From contig NZ_JYLK01000009.1 in the NCBI RefSeq assembly GCF_001439805.1, positions 124,001 through 188,000 of the forward strand: a stretch of DNA of 64,000 nt. The letters are read 5' to 3'. Within the stretch, counting starts at the first letter, position 1. Each line of letters opens with the position of its first letter. The translations under genes and the position numbers were made by a program. Below the pieces are notes generated by a model. It was not told where the DNA came from and ran no database searches. It saw nothing but the letters and a program-made list of their open reading frames with translations. Positions 7,078-24,505 of this stretch are shown piece by piece. This DNA is from Pseudomonas trivialis. GTDB taxonomy: Bacteria; Pseudomonadota; Gammaproteobacteria; Pseudomonadales; Pseudomonadaceae.

Positions 7078-7359
7078 TTACTGACCGCCTTTTTCGCTGT
7101 TTTGCAGGTCCTGCAGGGCCTTGGAGCTGATCTCGATGCACTTCTTGTCATCGCCCGCTGCATGAGCAGCCTTGGCCTGGGAGAAGGCGGTGTTGATTTC
7201 GCCGCTTTTGCCGCTGGTGTCGGTGGCGAGCAGGGCTTTGCCGTTGTTGATTTTGTCGAGGTTGATCTGGCACAGGTCTTTGTCATTACTCGCGGCGAAC
7301 ACAGGGGACGCCAGCATCGCAGCGGTAACAAACAAGCCAGCAAGAGCGGAACGCTTCAT
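7078..7359 (-). CDS. Small secreted protein of unknown function
   Basis: This 93-residue protein begins MKRSALAGLFVTAAMLASPVFAA, a clear Sec signal peptide with predicted cleavage after VFA, leaving a mature periplasmic domain of about 70 residues. The mature part is helical and Lys/Asp/Ala-rich, with two Cys (in DLCQIN and KKCIEI) that could form one disulfide. An AAGGAG site lies 8 bases before ATG 7359. The layout resembles small conserved Pseudomonas periplasmic proteins without an assigned role. It stands alone between ssrA and the FAD/Fe-S dehydrogenase gene, and I assign no function. Confidence 0.75.
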   Translation of the reverse strand: MKRSALAGLFVTAAMLASPVFAASNDKDLCQINLDKINNGKALLATDTSGKSGEINTAFSQAKAAHAAGDDKKCIEISSKALQDLQNSEKGGQ

Positions 7360-7495
7360 CGGGTATCTCCTTGCGCAAAAGGGCTCGACGCTGCTGGCGT
7401 TGAACGGCGGCCAGCGACATCACTGATGAGCCTCGTTCGTCGAGGCCTATGCAGATGACTACGCCAGTGCGCAGGGGTTCTGTTTTTTTGCGGGT

Positions 7496-10177
<2,682 letters not shown>

Positions 10178-10455
10178 CAGTTGTGGGATCAGTCGGTAAA
10201 AACTGGCATCGGTGCCGAAGGCAAGGGTCGAAAGCGGGTCGTCGAAACGCCGATCTTTCGGGATCAGCTGTGCGACATTCCTCCAGAAACAGCGGACGCC
10301 GGAGACGCTGTCCGGTGTCGATTCCTATCCTGTTACGCGCAGGTCATCAGCATACCGGTGAACCGGTACGTATGCGCTGGCGTTATTGGGAGGACGTCTG
10401 TGGGAGGCGAGGGCATGTAGCCACGGGATGTTCCCGGGGCTACGCCGTGACAAGG

Positions 10456-10938
10456 TTAGTCTTCCTTGCCTTTATTGCGCACGGCGCGATGCAGCTCGCG
10501 ATTGGAATCGCGCTCGCGTTCGGTGTCACGCTTGTCGTATTCCTTCTTGCCCTTGCCCAATGCGATCTCGCACTTGACCAGGTGTTTGCTCCAGTACCAG
10601 GACAGGCAGATGCAGGCATAGCCTTTCTGTTGCACGGCAGCGGCGAGCTTTTCCAGTTCGCGGGCGTTGAGCAACAGCTTGCGTGTGCGTACCGGGTCGG
10701 CAATCACGTGGGTGCTCGCGGTGGTCAGCGGGGTGATATGACTGCCGAGCAGCCACGCCTCGCCATCCTTGAGCAGCACATAGCTGTCGACCAGTTGCAG
10801 CTTGCTGGCGCGCAGACTTTTTACTTCCCAGCCGGCCAGGACCAGACCAGCCTCGAAACGGTGTTCGATGAAGTAATCGTGTCGCGCCTTTTTATTTTGC
10901 GCGATGGTCCCTGTAGGGTGTTTCTTTTGTTTAGCCAT
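10456..10938 (-). CDS. smpB: SsrA-binding protein SmpB
   Basis: This 160-residue protein has the SmpB OB-fold core [44 protein letters not shown] and a basic C-terminal tail ending in RNKGKED that enters the ribosomal A/P site. I chose the ATG at 10938 ([11 protein letters not shown]), which matches the family N-terminus, over an in-frame start 15 codons upstream. It works with the tmRNA encoded 3.5 kb away on the same strand in trans-translation. It is divergent from the ratA gene. Confidence 0.96.
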   Translation of the reverse strand: MAKQKKHPTGTIAQNKKARHDYFIEHRFEAGLVLAGWEVKSLRASKLQLVDSYVLLKDGEAWLLGSHITPLTTASTHVIADPVRTRKLLLNARELEKLAAAVQQKGYACICLSWYWSKHLVKCEIALGKGKKEYDKRDTERERDSNRELHRAVRNKGKED

Positions 10939-11105
10939 AGGGGCGGCATTATAGGGAGTTGCGAGCGTGTCGGCTACGGTCAAGCTGCGTGCTTGAGCGC
11001 GTTGAGCGAATCCCGGACAATGCGGGCAGTTCTTTGGTTTTTTTCTCTCGCGGATTGGGCTGTTTTTTTCGCGATGTTTGTCTCAGCAGTGGAAATAACG
11101 CTCAC

Positions 11106-11540
11106 ATGACGACGCATATTCAACGTTCGGCCCTGCTGCCTTATCCGGCACAGGCGCTCTATGACCTGGTCAACGACGTGGCGCGTTACCCGGAATTTCT
11201 ACCCTGGTGCTCGACCGCTGAAGTGCTGGAAGGCAGTGACGAGTACATGGTTGCCAGTGTTGGCGTCGCCAAGGGCGGTCTTAGCCAGCACTTTGTCACG
11301 CGTAATATCCTGGTGCCTGGCAAATCCATCGAAATGAATCTGCAGGAAGGCCCTTTTACGCAGTTGCATGGCGTATGGGTGTTCAAGGCATTGACCGAGA
11401 AGGCCTGCAAAATCAGCTTGGATCTGTCCTTTGATTACGCCGGACCGATTGTGCGGGCGACGTTGGGGCCCCTGTTTAATCAGGCGGCGAATACGTTGGT
11501 GGACGCTTTCTGTGAACGAGCCAAACAACTGCATGGTTGA
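11106..11540 (+). CDS. ratA: RatA/COQ10-family START-domain protein
   Basis: This 144-residue protein shows the polyketide-cyclase/START (SRPBCC) signature of the RatA/Coq10 family: HIQRSALLPYPAQALYDLVNDVARYPEFLPWC at the N-terminus and a helical C-terminus GPLFNQAANTLVDAFCERAKQLHG. The E. coli homologue was reported as a toxin blocking 70S assembly; the mitochondrial relatives bind ubiquinone and assist respiration. Which role applies here is not visible. It overlaps the downstream rnfH start by 8 bases, the usual ratA-rnfH pair, so the two are translationally coupled. Confidence 0.88.
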   Translation: MTTHIQRSALLPYPAQALYDLVNDVARYPEFLPWCSTAEVLEGSDEYMVASVGVAKGGLSQHFVTRNILVPGKSIEMNLQEGPFTQLHGVWVFKALTEKACKISLDLSFDYAGPIVRATLGPLFNQAANTLVDAFCERAKQLHG

Positions 11541-11835
11541 GATTGAAGTGGTGTATGCCACTGCCGAACGCCAGGTTTTATTGGCGGTAAGCGTGCCGGC
11601 GGGCACCTGTCTGCGTGCCGCTGTACTGGCGTCAGGGATTGATGCGCAATTTCCTGAAGTGGCTTTTGCCGATTGTCCCTTGGGGATTTTTGGCAAGGTG
11701 GTGACGGACACCGAGACTCGCCCTGTGCAGTCAGGTGATCGCATCGAGATTTATCGCCCGCTGCTGGCAGACCCCAAGGAAGTGCGCAGGCTGCGTGCGG
11801 CCAAGGCTGCGCTGGCCAGACAGCAAAACGGTTAG
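11533..11835 (+). CDS. rnfH: RnfH-family ubiquitin-like protein (UPF0125)
   Basis: This 100-residue protein has the beta-grasp RnfH/RatB fold with the conserved MVEIEVVYATAERQ start and EIYRPLLADPKEVRRLRA near the end. Despite the gene name no rnf electron-transport gene is nearby, and its function is unsettled. The ATG at 11533 lies inside the end of the ratA gene. It is followed by a bidirectional terminator shared with bamE. Confidence 0.9.
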   Translation: MVEIEVVYATAERQVLLAVSVPAGTCLRAAVLASGIDAQFPEVAFADCPLGIFGKVVTDTETRPVQSGDRIEIYRPLLADPKEVRRLRAAKAALARQQNG

Positions 11836-11856
11836 GCCTGCCAATGGGCAGGCAAC

Positions 11857-11882
11857 AAAAAGCCCGGCATGCCGGGCTTTTT
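11857..11882. terminator. Bidirectional terminator between rnfH and bamE
   Basis: AAAAAGCCCGGC and GCCGGGCTTTTT form a near-perfect palindrome with A/T runs on both sides, placed between converging genes. Confidence 0.88.
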
Positions 11883-11898
11883 ATCGAGCGCCGCCAAC

Positions 11899-12429
11899 TT
11901 ACTGCGGGCTGGTGTCCAGTGGCTGTGGCGACGGGACTGGCACGGTTTCCACGCCGTCGACGTCTTTCTGGATCTTGTCCAGCAAAGAACCAGGCTTGGC
12001 CGGTACTTCGGACTTGGGCTGTTCGCTTTGCTGCGCGGGAGCAGGCACAGGCGCAGTGCCGGTGTCCTTGCCGAGCAGGGCTTCATCACGGCTTACGCCA
12101 GGCATGAAGTCGCCTGAAAGGCTGACGAGCTGGTCATTGCCATTGAAAATGACACTGACGCGTTCCTGCTGGCGTTCACCGCCACCCGGTTGAAGGCTGT
12201 ACAGATAATCCCAGCGATCGGCATGGAAAGTGTCGGTCAGCAGGGGATTACCCATGATAAACCGTACTTGCCGTCGGGTCATTCCGGGGCGTAACTGGTC
12301 TATCATGTCCTGCGTGACGACATTGCCCTGCTGGATGTCGATTTTGTAAACCCCGGGGAATGAACAACCGGCGAGTGCGAGCAGTCCCACAAAGGTGAAA
12401 CTGGTTAGCAAGAGCTTGGTGTTTTGCAT
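11899..12429 (-). CDS. bamE: Outer-membrane assembly lipoprotein BamE (OmlA/SmpA)
   Basis: This 176-residue lipoprotein has the signal peptide and lipobox LLALAGC, with Cys22 as the lipid attachment site, and the BamE core [47 protein letters not shown]. BamE belongs to the BAM complex that inserts beta-barrel proteins into the outer membrane. The tail after about residue 115 is Pro/Ala/Gln-rich and longer than in E. coli, as usual in Pseudomonas. The gene is divergent from fur, with about 100 bases between the two starts, as in other pseudomonads. Confidence 0.95.
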   Translation of the reverse strand: MQNTKLLLTSFTFVGLLALAGCSFPGVYKIDIQQGNVVTQDMIDQLRPGMTRRQVRFIMGNPLLTDTFHADRWDYLYSLQPGGGERQQERVSVIFNGNDQLVSLSGDFMPGVSRDEALLGKDTGTAPVPAPAQQSEQPKSEVPAKPGSLLDKIQKDVDGVETVPVPSPQPLDTSPQ

Positions 12430-12527
12430 CGGTGGGCGACTTCCACTATCTTGGCTGGGACAACGTAAACGCCGATCATACCCGTATTAAGAGAAGCTGC
12501 GAAGCAGCATCCGCGAGAAAGCTAACC

Positions 12528-12932
12528 ATGGTTGAAAATAGCGAACTACGCAAAGCCGGTCTCAAAGTGACTCTGCCTCGAGTCAAGATTCTACAAATGC
12601 TCGATTCTGCTGAGCAGCGCCACATGAGTGCCGAGGATGTCTACAAGGCGCTGATGGAGTCTAACGAGGACGTAGGTCTGGCCACGGTTTACCGTGTGCT
12701 GACCCAGTTTGAAGCCGCAGGGCTGGTGGTTCGCCATAATTTCGACGGCGGTCACGCAGTGTTCGAACTGGCTGATGGTGGTCATCACGACCACATGGTC
12801 GACCTGGATACCAATGAGGTTATCGAGTTCACCAGTCCTGAAATCGAAGCCCTGCAGCACAAGATTGCTGAGGAGCATGGCTTCGATCTGGTTGATCACA
12901 ATCTCGTGCTCTACATACGTAAGAAAAAGTAA
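12528..12932 (+). CDS. fur: Ferric uptake regulator Fur
   Basis: This 134-residue protein has the Fur winged-helix domain (KVTLPRVKILQMLDS, GLATVYRVLTQFEAAGLV) and the metal-site motif GGHHDHMVDLD. Fe-loaded Fur represses iron-uptake genes; a Fur-box-like sequence precedes hmuT at 61396 in this window. ATG 12528 (MVENSELRKAG) is the family start; an earlier in-frame start at 12432 would overlap the bamE promoter region. Confidence 0.97.
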   Translation: MVENSELRKAGLKVTLPRVKILQMLDSAEQRHMSAEDVYKALMESNEDVGLATVYRVLTQFEAAGLVVRHNFDGGHAVFELADGGHHDHMVDLDTNEVIEFTSPEIEALQHKIAEEHGFDLVDHNLVLYIRKKK

Positions 12933-12964
12933 AAATCGCTGCAGATTCGCTCTGCAAAACGATT

Positions 12965-12988
12965 GAAGGCGACCCCAGGGTCGCCTTC
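12965..12988. terminator. Terminator between converging fur and recN
   Basis: GAAGGCGACCC pairs with GGGTCGCCTTC across a 2-base gap. It lies 32 bases after the fur stop and 29 bases past the recN stop. Confidence 0.75.
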
Positions 12989-13017
12989 GTGCTTTCTATG
13001 AAAGAGAAAAATTCAGC

Positions 13018-14691
13018 TCAAGCCTTGGCTGCCACCACCATTTTCTTCGCGTGAGCCAGGGACTCCTTGGTCAAGTCGATGCCGCCGAGCATCCGAGCCA
13101 CTTCCTCCACGCGCTCGGACTTGTTCAGCTTGGACACGGCCGTGTGGGTCGCATCACTGCCTCGGACCTTGTGCACAAACAAATGTTGATGGCCCTGGGC
13201 TGCCACCTGCGGCAAGTGAGTCACGGTCAGCACCTGGCCGCGATCCCCAAGCCGACGCAACAACTGGCCGACAATTTCCGCAGTTGGGCCGCCAATCCCC
13301 ACGTCCACTTCGTCGAACACCAGCGTTGGTACGCGTGACGTTTGTGCGGTGATGACCTGGATCGCCAGGCTGATGCGTGACAACTCACCACCGGACGCCA
13401 CTTTTGCCAGAGCCTTGAGTGGTTGGCCGGGGTTGGCGCTGACCAGCAGTTCGACCTGTTCCAGACCATGGGGTTGCAGTTCGTTGTTGGCATTGGCGCG
13501 AAGCTCAATCACAAAGCGGCCGCCTGGCATGCCCAGTCGCTGGATCTCTTGCTCCACTGCGCCGGCCAGGCGGGTGGATGCCTGCTGACGAAGCTCGCTC
13601 AGCTCCCTGGCCTTTTCCTGATAATGTCGGGCGAACGAAGCAAGTTCATCGCCCAAGCGCTCGATGGATTCATCATTGGCGTTCAGGGTCTCGATTTCAT
13701 CCATCAGTTTCTGCTGCATCGCAGCCACTTCAGTAGGCTGGATGCGATGTTTGCGCGCCAGGGTATAGATAGTGTCCAGGCGTTCTTCGATGTGCTGCAG
13801 GCGTGCCGGGTCGGCATCGAAGTGGTCAAGGAAGCGGTTGAGTTCGCCCACGGCTTCCTCTACCTGGATCTGCGCACTGGTAAGCAGGGTAGTGGCTTCG
13901 CTCAGCGAGCCGGATGCGTTGTTTACGCTGGAAAGCCGATTGAGGCTGGCCGTGAGTGCATTCAGTACGTTACCCGAGTCACTCTCGCTGCATTGCTCGA
14001 CCACTTGGCGGCATATGCCCAGCAGGGTCTCGGCGTTGGTGAGGTTTTTGTGTTCCTGTTCCAGCTGTTCCAGTTCGCTTTCGCCAAGACTCAGGCTTTC
14101 CAGTTCTTCAAGCTGATAGCTGAGCAACTGGTGGCGAGCACGTTGCTCGTCGCCGGAGTTTGAGAGGCGTTCCAGCTCCTGGCGGGTCTGGCGCCAGCGC
14201 TGGGCGGCCAGTTGGACCTGGCGCGCCAGCTCGGTGGCGCCTGCGTATTCGTCGAGCAGGCGGCGATGGGTGTCTGTTTTCAGCAGCGACTGATGTTCAT
14301 GCTGACTGTGGATATCGATCAGCAATTCGCCCAAGGCCTTCAAGTCGCCGAGGGGGCAGGGGGTGCCATTGATATAGCCGCGCGAACGCCCTTCGGCGGT
14401 GATGACCCTGCGCAGGATGCAGGGGCCTTCATGGTTCAGGTCGCGCTCGGCCAGCCAGGTTTCGGCCTCGGGGATGTCCGCCAGGTCGAAGGTAGCCAAT
14501 ATGTCGGCCTTGTCTGCGCCGGGGCGCACCACGCCACTGTCGGCACGGTCGCCCAGTGTCAGGCCCAGGGCGTCGAGCATGATCGACTTGCCGGCGCCGG
14601 TTTCGCCTGTGATTACGCTCATCCCGCGATCCAGTTCAAGATCCAGATGTTCAACGATGGCGTAGTTATGTACGGACAGGTGCACGAGCAT
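13018..14691 (-). CDS. recN: DNA repair protein RecN
   Basis: This 557-residue SMC-like ATPase has Walker A GETGAGKS at about 29-36, long central coiled coils (about 150-360), the ABC signature region KVASGGELSRISLAIQ and Walker B PTLVFDEVDVGIGG. RecN acts in RecA-dependent repair of double-strand breaks. Length matches the family (about 553-560). It starts at ATG 14691, 255 bases from grpE on the opposite strand. No convincing LexA box was seen in this spacer. Confidence 0.97.
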   Translation of the reverse strand: MLVHLSVHNYAIVEHLDLELDRGMSVITGETGAGKSIMLDALGLTLGDRADSGVVRPGADKADILATFDLADIPEAETWLAERDLNHEGPCILRRVITAEGRSRGYINGTPCPLGDLKALGELLIDIHSQHEHQSLLKTDTHRRLLDEYAGATELARQVQLAAQRWRQTRQELERLSNSGDEQRARHQLLSYQLEELESLSLGESELEQLEQEHKNLTNAETLLGICRQVVEQCSESDSGNVLNALTASLNRLSSVNNASGSLSEATTLLTSAQIQVEEAVGELNRFLDHFDADPARLQHIEERLDTIYTLARKHRIQPTEVAAMQQKLMDEIETLNANDESIERLGDELASFARHYQEKARELSELRQQASTRLAGAVEQEIQRLGMPGGRFVIELRANANNELQPHGLEQVELLVSANPGQPLKALAKVASGGELSRISLAIQVITAQTSRVPTLVFDEVDVGIGGPTAEIVGQLLRRLGDRGQVLTVTHLPQVAAQGHQHLFVHKVRGSDATHTAVSKLNKSERVEEVARMLGGIDLTKESLAHAKKMVVAAKA

Positions 14692-14864
14692 GACGGCCGC
14701 TCCCAGGCTTTAGGTCTGGTTATTTATACAGTGTTTTATTCAGGGCTGACAATCCTCCCCCTTAGCTCGATTTGCTTGGTCAATCGGTTTTTTTAGCGCA
14801 ATGCAGAATGAATACGCAGGAAGTGTGCATGAGTGCACGAAAGATTTTTGGTAACGACCGCGCT

Positions 14865-14892
14865 CTTGAACCTGAAAATTGTGGCCCCATAT
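14865..14892 (+). promoter_or_regulatory. Sigma-32 heat-shock promoter of grpE
   Basis: CTTGAA at 14865-14870, a 14-base spacer and CCCCATAT at 14885-14892 match the sigma-32 consensus (CTTGAA, N13-15, CCCCATNT) almost perfectly. The grpE ATG is 53 bases downstream. Confidence 0.9.
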
Positions 14893-14945
14893 ACCGGAAC
14901 AGAAGCGCGAGTTGAGTTCGCGCATGATTTTGAAAGGAGAAATCT

Positions 14946-15506
14946 ATGGCTGACGAACAGACGCAGGATACGCAAGCGCCAGACGCCAATTCGGCTGTCG
15001 GCGATGAACTGACGACTCGTGTGCAAGTGCTCGAAGAGCAATTGGTCGCCGCGCAGGACCAGTCTCTGCGTGTTGCCGCCGATCTGCAGAACGTCCGCCG
15101 CCGCGCCGAGCAGGATGTGGAAAAGGCTCATAAATTCGCGCTGGAAAAATTCGCCAACGACCTGCTGCCGATCATCGACAGCTTGGAGCGTGGGCTTGAA
15201 TTGTCCAACCCGGACGACGAAAACATCCGCCCGATGCGCGAAGGTATCGAACTGACCCTGAAGATGTTCCAGGACACTTTGAAGCGTTATCAGTTGGAGG
15301 CAATCGATCCGCAGGGCGGAGAGCCGTTCAACGCCGAACATCACCAGGCCATGGCCATGCAGGAAAGCCATGACCTGGAACCTAACAGTGTGTTGAAGGT
15401 GTTTCAGAAGGGTTACCAACTTAACGGTCGCTTGCTGCGCCCGGCAATGGTGGTGGTCAGCAAGGCGCCTGCACCGGCTGCGCCTTCTATTGATGAGCAG
15501 GCTTGA
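14946..15506 (+). CDS. grpE: Nucleotide exchange factor GrpE
   Basis: This 186-residue protein has an acidic N-terminus, a long helix/coiled-coil (about 25-90, with [22 protein letters not shown]) and the C-terminal beta domain containing [18 protein letters not shown]. GrpE releases ADP from DnaK. AAGGAG lies 6 bases before the ATG. It is first in the grpE-dnaK-dnaJ heat-shock set, driven by the sigma-32 promoter at 14865, and its own stop codon lies inside the dnaK promoter. Confidence 0.97.
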   Translation: MADEQTQDTQAPDANSAVGDELTTRVQVLEEQLVAAQDQSLRVAADLQNVRRRAEQDVEKAHKFALEKFANDLLPIIDSLERGLELSNPDDENIRPMREGIELTLKMFQDTLKRYQLEAIDPQGGEPFNAEHHQAMAMQESHDLEPNSVLKVFQKGYQLNGRLLRPAMVVVSKAPAPAAPSIDEQA

Positions 15507-15529
15507 AATCCGCCGCAAGGCCCCCATTT
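15502..15529 (+). promoter_or_regulatory. Sigma-32 heat-shock promoter of dnaK, overlapping the grpE stop codon
   Basis: CTTGAA at 15502-15507, a 14-base spacer and CCCCAT at 15522-15527 repeat the grpE arrangement. The grpE TGA lies inside the -35 element. Confidence 0.88.
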
Positions 15530-15608
15530 ATAAGTCAAGCGTTTAAGTGCTACCGCAGTTAGCCACCACTGCTGCGGCATCCAAATTCAAGTTTCGGGAG
15601 AGTAAATC

Positions 15609-17525
<1,917 letters not shown>

Positions 17526-17569
17526 CAGGTCGCCCGGTTGACCGCTTTCCAGCGGTGACTGGTAGGATG

Positions 17570-17600
17570 TCGCCGCGCGGGAGCTTGCTCCCGCGTTGGC
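17570..17600. repeat. REP-like palindrome between dnaK and dnaJ
   Basis: CGCGGGAGC at 17576-17584 and GCTCCCGCG at 17587-17595 form a short-loop hairpin with the GGGAGCTTGCTCCC core typical of P. fluorescens REP elements. The 317-base dnaK-dnaJ spacer (17526-17842) otherwise holds a small CTGCCT/AGGCAG hairpin at about 17710-17728 and no gene. No sigma-32 promoter is evident before dnaJ. Confidence 0.6.
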
Positions 17601-17842
17601 GTGTCTGGGGTATGCGAATTTTTACAGCATGCGACAGTGTTCGGATGCTGGCGGTGTGATCGGGAATGCTCCTGCTTTCCGAGCAATAAATACCGCGCTT
17701 TTGGCCGGCTGCCTGGCTAAAAGGCAGTAACGACCAGGATCGTTGAATTGACGTGAGTTGGGTCCGGGCCTGTATTGGGGCTCAACGAGTTTGGCGAGGC
17801 TCAGGAGGGTCTGGCTGAACGTCCTTAAGAGTGCAAAGACTT

Positions 17843-18967
17843 ATGGCAAAGCGTGACTATTACGAAGTGTTGGGTGTGGAGCGTGGCTCCAGCGAGGCGG
17901 ACCTGAAAAAGGCCTACCGTCGCCTGGCGATGAAGCATCACCCGGACCGTAATCCGGACAGCAAGGAATCCGAAGAGATGTTCAAGGAGGCCAACGAGGC
18001 CTATGAATGTCTGTCTGACCCCAACAAGCGTGCGGCCTACGACCAGTATGGTCATGCGGGCGTCGACCCGAGCATGGGCGGCGGCGGTGCCGGCTTTGGC
18101 GGGCAGAATTTCTCCGATATTTTCGGTGACGTGTTCAGCGACTTCTTTGGCGGTGGTCGGGGTGGTCAGCGCGGTGGCGCTCAGCGTGGCAGCGACCTGC
18201 GCTACACCCTTGAGTTGAACCTGGAAGAAGCCGTGCGCGGTACCAGTGTCAATATTCGTGTGCCGACGCTGGTCAACTGCAAGCCGTGCGATGGTTCGGG
18301 TGCCAAGAAGGGCTCCTCGCCGATTACCTGCCCGACCTGTGGCGGCATTGGCCAGGTGCGCATGCAGCAGGGTTTCTTCTCGGTGCAGCAGACCTGCCCA
18401 CGTTGCCATGGTCAGGGCAAGATCATTTCCGATCCGTGCGATTCCTGCCACGGCGAGGGGCGTGTCGAAGAGTACAAGACCCTTTCGGTGAAAGTGCCGG
18501 CAGGTGTGGATACCGGTGACCGCATTCGTCTGTCGGGCGAAGGCGAGGCGGGTGCCCAGGGTGGGCCTACGGGTGACCTGTATGTGGTGATCAGTGTGCG
18601 CGAGCACTCGATCTTCCAGCGCGATGGCAAGCACCTGTTCTGTGAAGTGCCGATCAGCTTTGTGGATGCGGCGTTGGGCGGCGAGTTGGAAATTCCGACG
18701 CTCGATGGTCGCGTGAAGCTCAAGATCCCGGAAGGCACCCAGACCGGCAAGCAGTTCCGTATCCGTGGCAAAGGCGTAGCGCCGGTGCGCGGTGGCGGTG
18801 CGGGCGACCTGATGTGCCGTGTTGCGGTAGAGACTCCGGTCAATCTGGGCCGCCGCCAGCGTGAGCTGCTGGAGGAATTCCGCAGCTCGCTGGAAGGCGA
18901 CGACTCCCACTCGCCCAAGACCACGGGTTTCTTCGATGGCGTGAAGCGCTTTTTCGGCGACCTGTAA
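17843..18967 (+). CDS. dnaJ: Hsp40 co-chaperone DnaJ
   Basis: This 374-residue protein has a J domain with HPD at 33-35, a Gly/Phe-rich linker (about 75-115) and four zinc repeats, [24 protein letters not shown] and CDSCHGEG, then the C-terminal peptide-binding domains. DnaJ delivers substrates to DnaK and stimulates its ATPase. I chose ATG 17843 ([11 protein letters not shown]), the universal start, over an in-frame start four codons earlier. dapB follows 9 bases after the stop, so read-through into the next operon is likely. Confidence 0.97.
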   Translation: MAKRDYYEVLGVERGSSEADLKKAYRRLAMKHHPDRNPDSKESEEMFKEANEAYECLSDPNKRAAYDQYGHAGVDPSMGGGGAGFGGQNFSDIFGDVFSDFFGGGRGGQRGGAQRGSDLRYTLELNLEEAVRGTSVNIRVPTLVNCKPCDGSGAKKGSSPITCPTCGGIGQVRMQQGFFSVQQTCPRCHGQGKIISDPCDSCHGEGRVEEYKTLSVKVPAGVDTGDRIRLSGEGEAGAQGGPTGDLYVVISVREHSIFQRDGKHLFCEVPISFVDAALGGELEIPTLDGRVKLKIPEGTQTGKQFRIRGKGVAPVRGGGAGDLMCRVAVETPVNLGRRQRELLEEFRSSLEGDDSHSPKTTGFFDGVKRFFGDL

Positions 18968-19783
<816 letters not shown>

Positions 19784-19917
19784 GCAGTCGCCAAAAAGGG
19801 GGTTCAGGACTATTCCTGGGCTCCGTTTTGACCCGCTAAGCGACGCCCTGTCGCATTGCCCTGTCTTCAAGGCTTATTAGCGGTGGACCCAAAAAGCCTT
19901 TTTCTGTAACCTACAGC

Positions 19918-19935
19918 TTTAGTGTGTTCACTAAA
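19918..19935. promoter_or_regulatory. 7-bp inverted repeat in the carA leader region
   Basis: TTTAGTG and CACTAAA are separated by TGTT, about 110 bases before the carA start. It could be an operator or an RNA hairpin that precedes the terminator-like stem at 19960. Confidence 0.35.
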
Positions 19936-19959
19936 AGCGCGCAGAATAATTCAGTGAAG

Positions 19960-19997
19960 AAGCGGGGTGACGTGTCCATACGTCACTCCGCTTTTTT
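19960..19997 (+). terminator. Terminator-like hairpin in the carA leader (possible attenuator)
   Basis: AAGCGGGGTGACGT at 19960-19973 pairs with 19980-19993 (14 bp, one G-U) across a 6-base loop, and six T residues follow. It sits 46 bases before the carA TTG. It either ends dapB transcription or regulates entry into carAB. Confidence 0.7.
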
Positions 19998-20042
19998 ACA
20001 ACCTGCGATCGCCCTTTCAGGCTTTATTTACGGGAGGTCTTC

Positions 20043-21179
20043 TTGACTAAGCCAGCCATACTCGCCCTTGCTGATGGCAGCATTTTTCGCGGCGAAGCCA
20101 TTGGAGCCGACGGTCAGACCGTTGGAGAGGTAGTGTTTAACACTGCCATGACCGGCTATCAGGAAATCCTTACCGATCCTTCCTACGCCCAACAGATCGT
20201 TACCCTGACTTACCCGCACATCGGCAACACCGGTACCACGCCGGAAGACGTCGAGTCTGATCGTGTCTGGTCGGCCGGTCTGGTCATTCGTGACCTGCCG
20301 CTGGTGGCGAGCAACTGGCGTAACACGATGTCGCTGTCCGATTACCTGAAAGCCAACAATGTTGTGGCGATCGCCGGTATCGATACGCGCCGCCTCACGC
20401 GCATCCTGCGTGAAAAAGGCTCGCAGAACGGCTGCATCATGGTCGGTGACAATATTTCCGAAGAGGCGGCGATTGCCGCAGCCCAGGGTTTCCCAGGCCT
20501 CAAGGGCATGGACCTGGCGAAAGTCGTCAGCGTCAAAGAGAAGTACGAATGGCGCTCCACGGTCTGGGACTTGAAGACCGACAGCCACGCGACCATCGCT
20601 GCCGCCGAGCTGCCTTACCATGTGGTCGCTTATGACTACGGCGTGAAGTACAACATCCTGCGCATGCTGGTCGAGCGTGGCTGCCGCGTGACCGTGGTGC
20701 CGGCGCAAACCCCTGCCAGCGACGTACTGGCCCTGCAACCGGACGGCGTGTTCCTGTCCAACGGCCCGGGCGATCCCGAGCCTTGTGACTACGCGATCCA
20801 GGCCATCAAGGATGTGCTGGAGACCGAGATTCCGGTGTTCGGTATTTGCCTGGGCCACCAGCTGCTGGCGCTGGCCTCCGGCGCCAAGACCCTGAAAATG
20901 GGGCACGGCCACCACGGTGCCAACCATCCGGTGCAAGACCTGGACACTGGCATTGTGATGATCACCAGCCAGAACCACGGTTTCGCGGTGGACGAAGCGA
21001 CCTTGCCAAGCAATGTGCGCGCGATTCACAAGTCGCTGTTCGACGGTTCCCTGCAAGGCATCGAGCGCACCGACAAGAGCGCGTTCAGCTTCCAGGGCCA
21101 CCCTGAAGCGAGCCCGGGCCCGAACGACGTAGCACCGCTGTTCGACCGTTTCATCAATGAAATGGCCAAGCGACGCTGA
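20043..21179 (+). CDS. carA: Carbamoyl-phosphate synthase small (glutaminase) subunit
   Basis: This 378-residue protein has the CarA-specific N-terminal domain ([23 protein letters not shown]) and a class I glutaminase with [13 protein letters not shown], the nucleophile Cys being near 269, and the His-Glu pair in [11 protein letters not shown]. It supplies ammonia from glutamine to CarB for arginine and pyrimidine synthesis. The start is TTG at 20043 with GGGAGG 7 bases upstream; the family N-terminus [12 protein letters not shown] begins there and no ATG fits. Confidence 0.97.
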   Translation: MTKPAILALADGSIFRGEAIGADGQTVGEVVFNTAMTGYQEILTDPSYAQQIVTLTYPHIGNTGTTPEDVESDRVWSAGLVIRDLPLVASNWRNTMSLSDYLKANNVVAIAGIDTRRLTRILREKGSQNGCIMVGDNISEEAAIAAAQGFPGLKGMDLAKVVSVKEKYEWRSTVWDLKTDSHATIAAAELPYHVVAYDYGVKYNILRMLVERGCRVTVVPAQTPASDVLALQPDGVFLSNGPGDPEPCDYAIQAIKDVLETEIPVFGICLGHQLLALASGAKTLKMGHGHHGANHPVQDLDTGIVMITSQNHGFAVDEATLPSNVRAIHKSLFDGSLQGIERTDKSAFSFQGHPEASPGPNDVAPLFDRFINEMAKRR

Positions 21180-21185
21180 CTGAGC

Positions 21186-21227
21186 GGCCTGCGGGCGGCC
21201 CCGGTTTTCGGTGGCCCCCGCAGGCAC
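21186..21227 (+). other. Long hairpin in the carA-carB spacer
   Basis: GGCCTGCGGG and CCCGCAGGC, with an inner GGCCCCGG/CGGTGGCC stem, fold into a GC-rich hairpin within the 104-base spacer. It has no T-tract, so modest attenuation or RNA stabilisation is more likely than full termination. Confidence 0.45.
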
Positions 21228-21283
21228 TTCAAGATTGTTCAAGACGGCTTGCCGACTGACCTGCGGATTTGAGTGACAAACCC

Positions 21284-24501
<3,218 letters not shown>

Positions 24502-24505
<4 letters not shown>

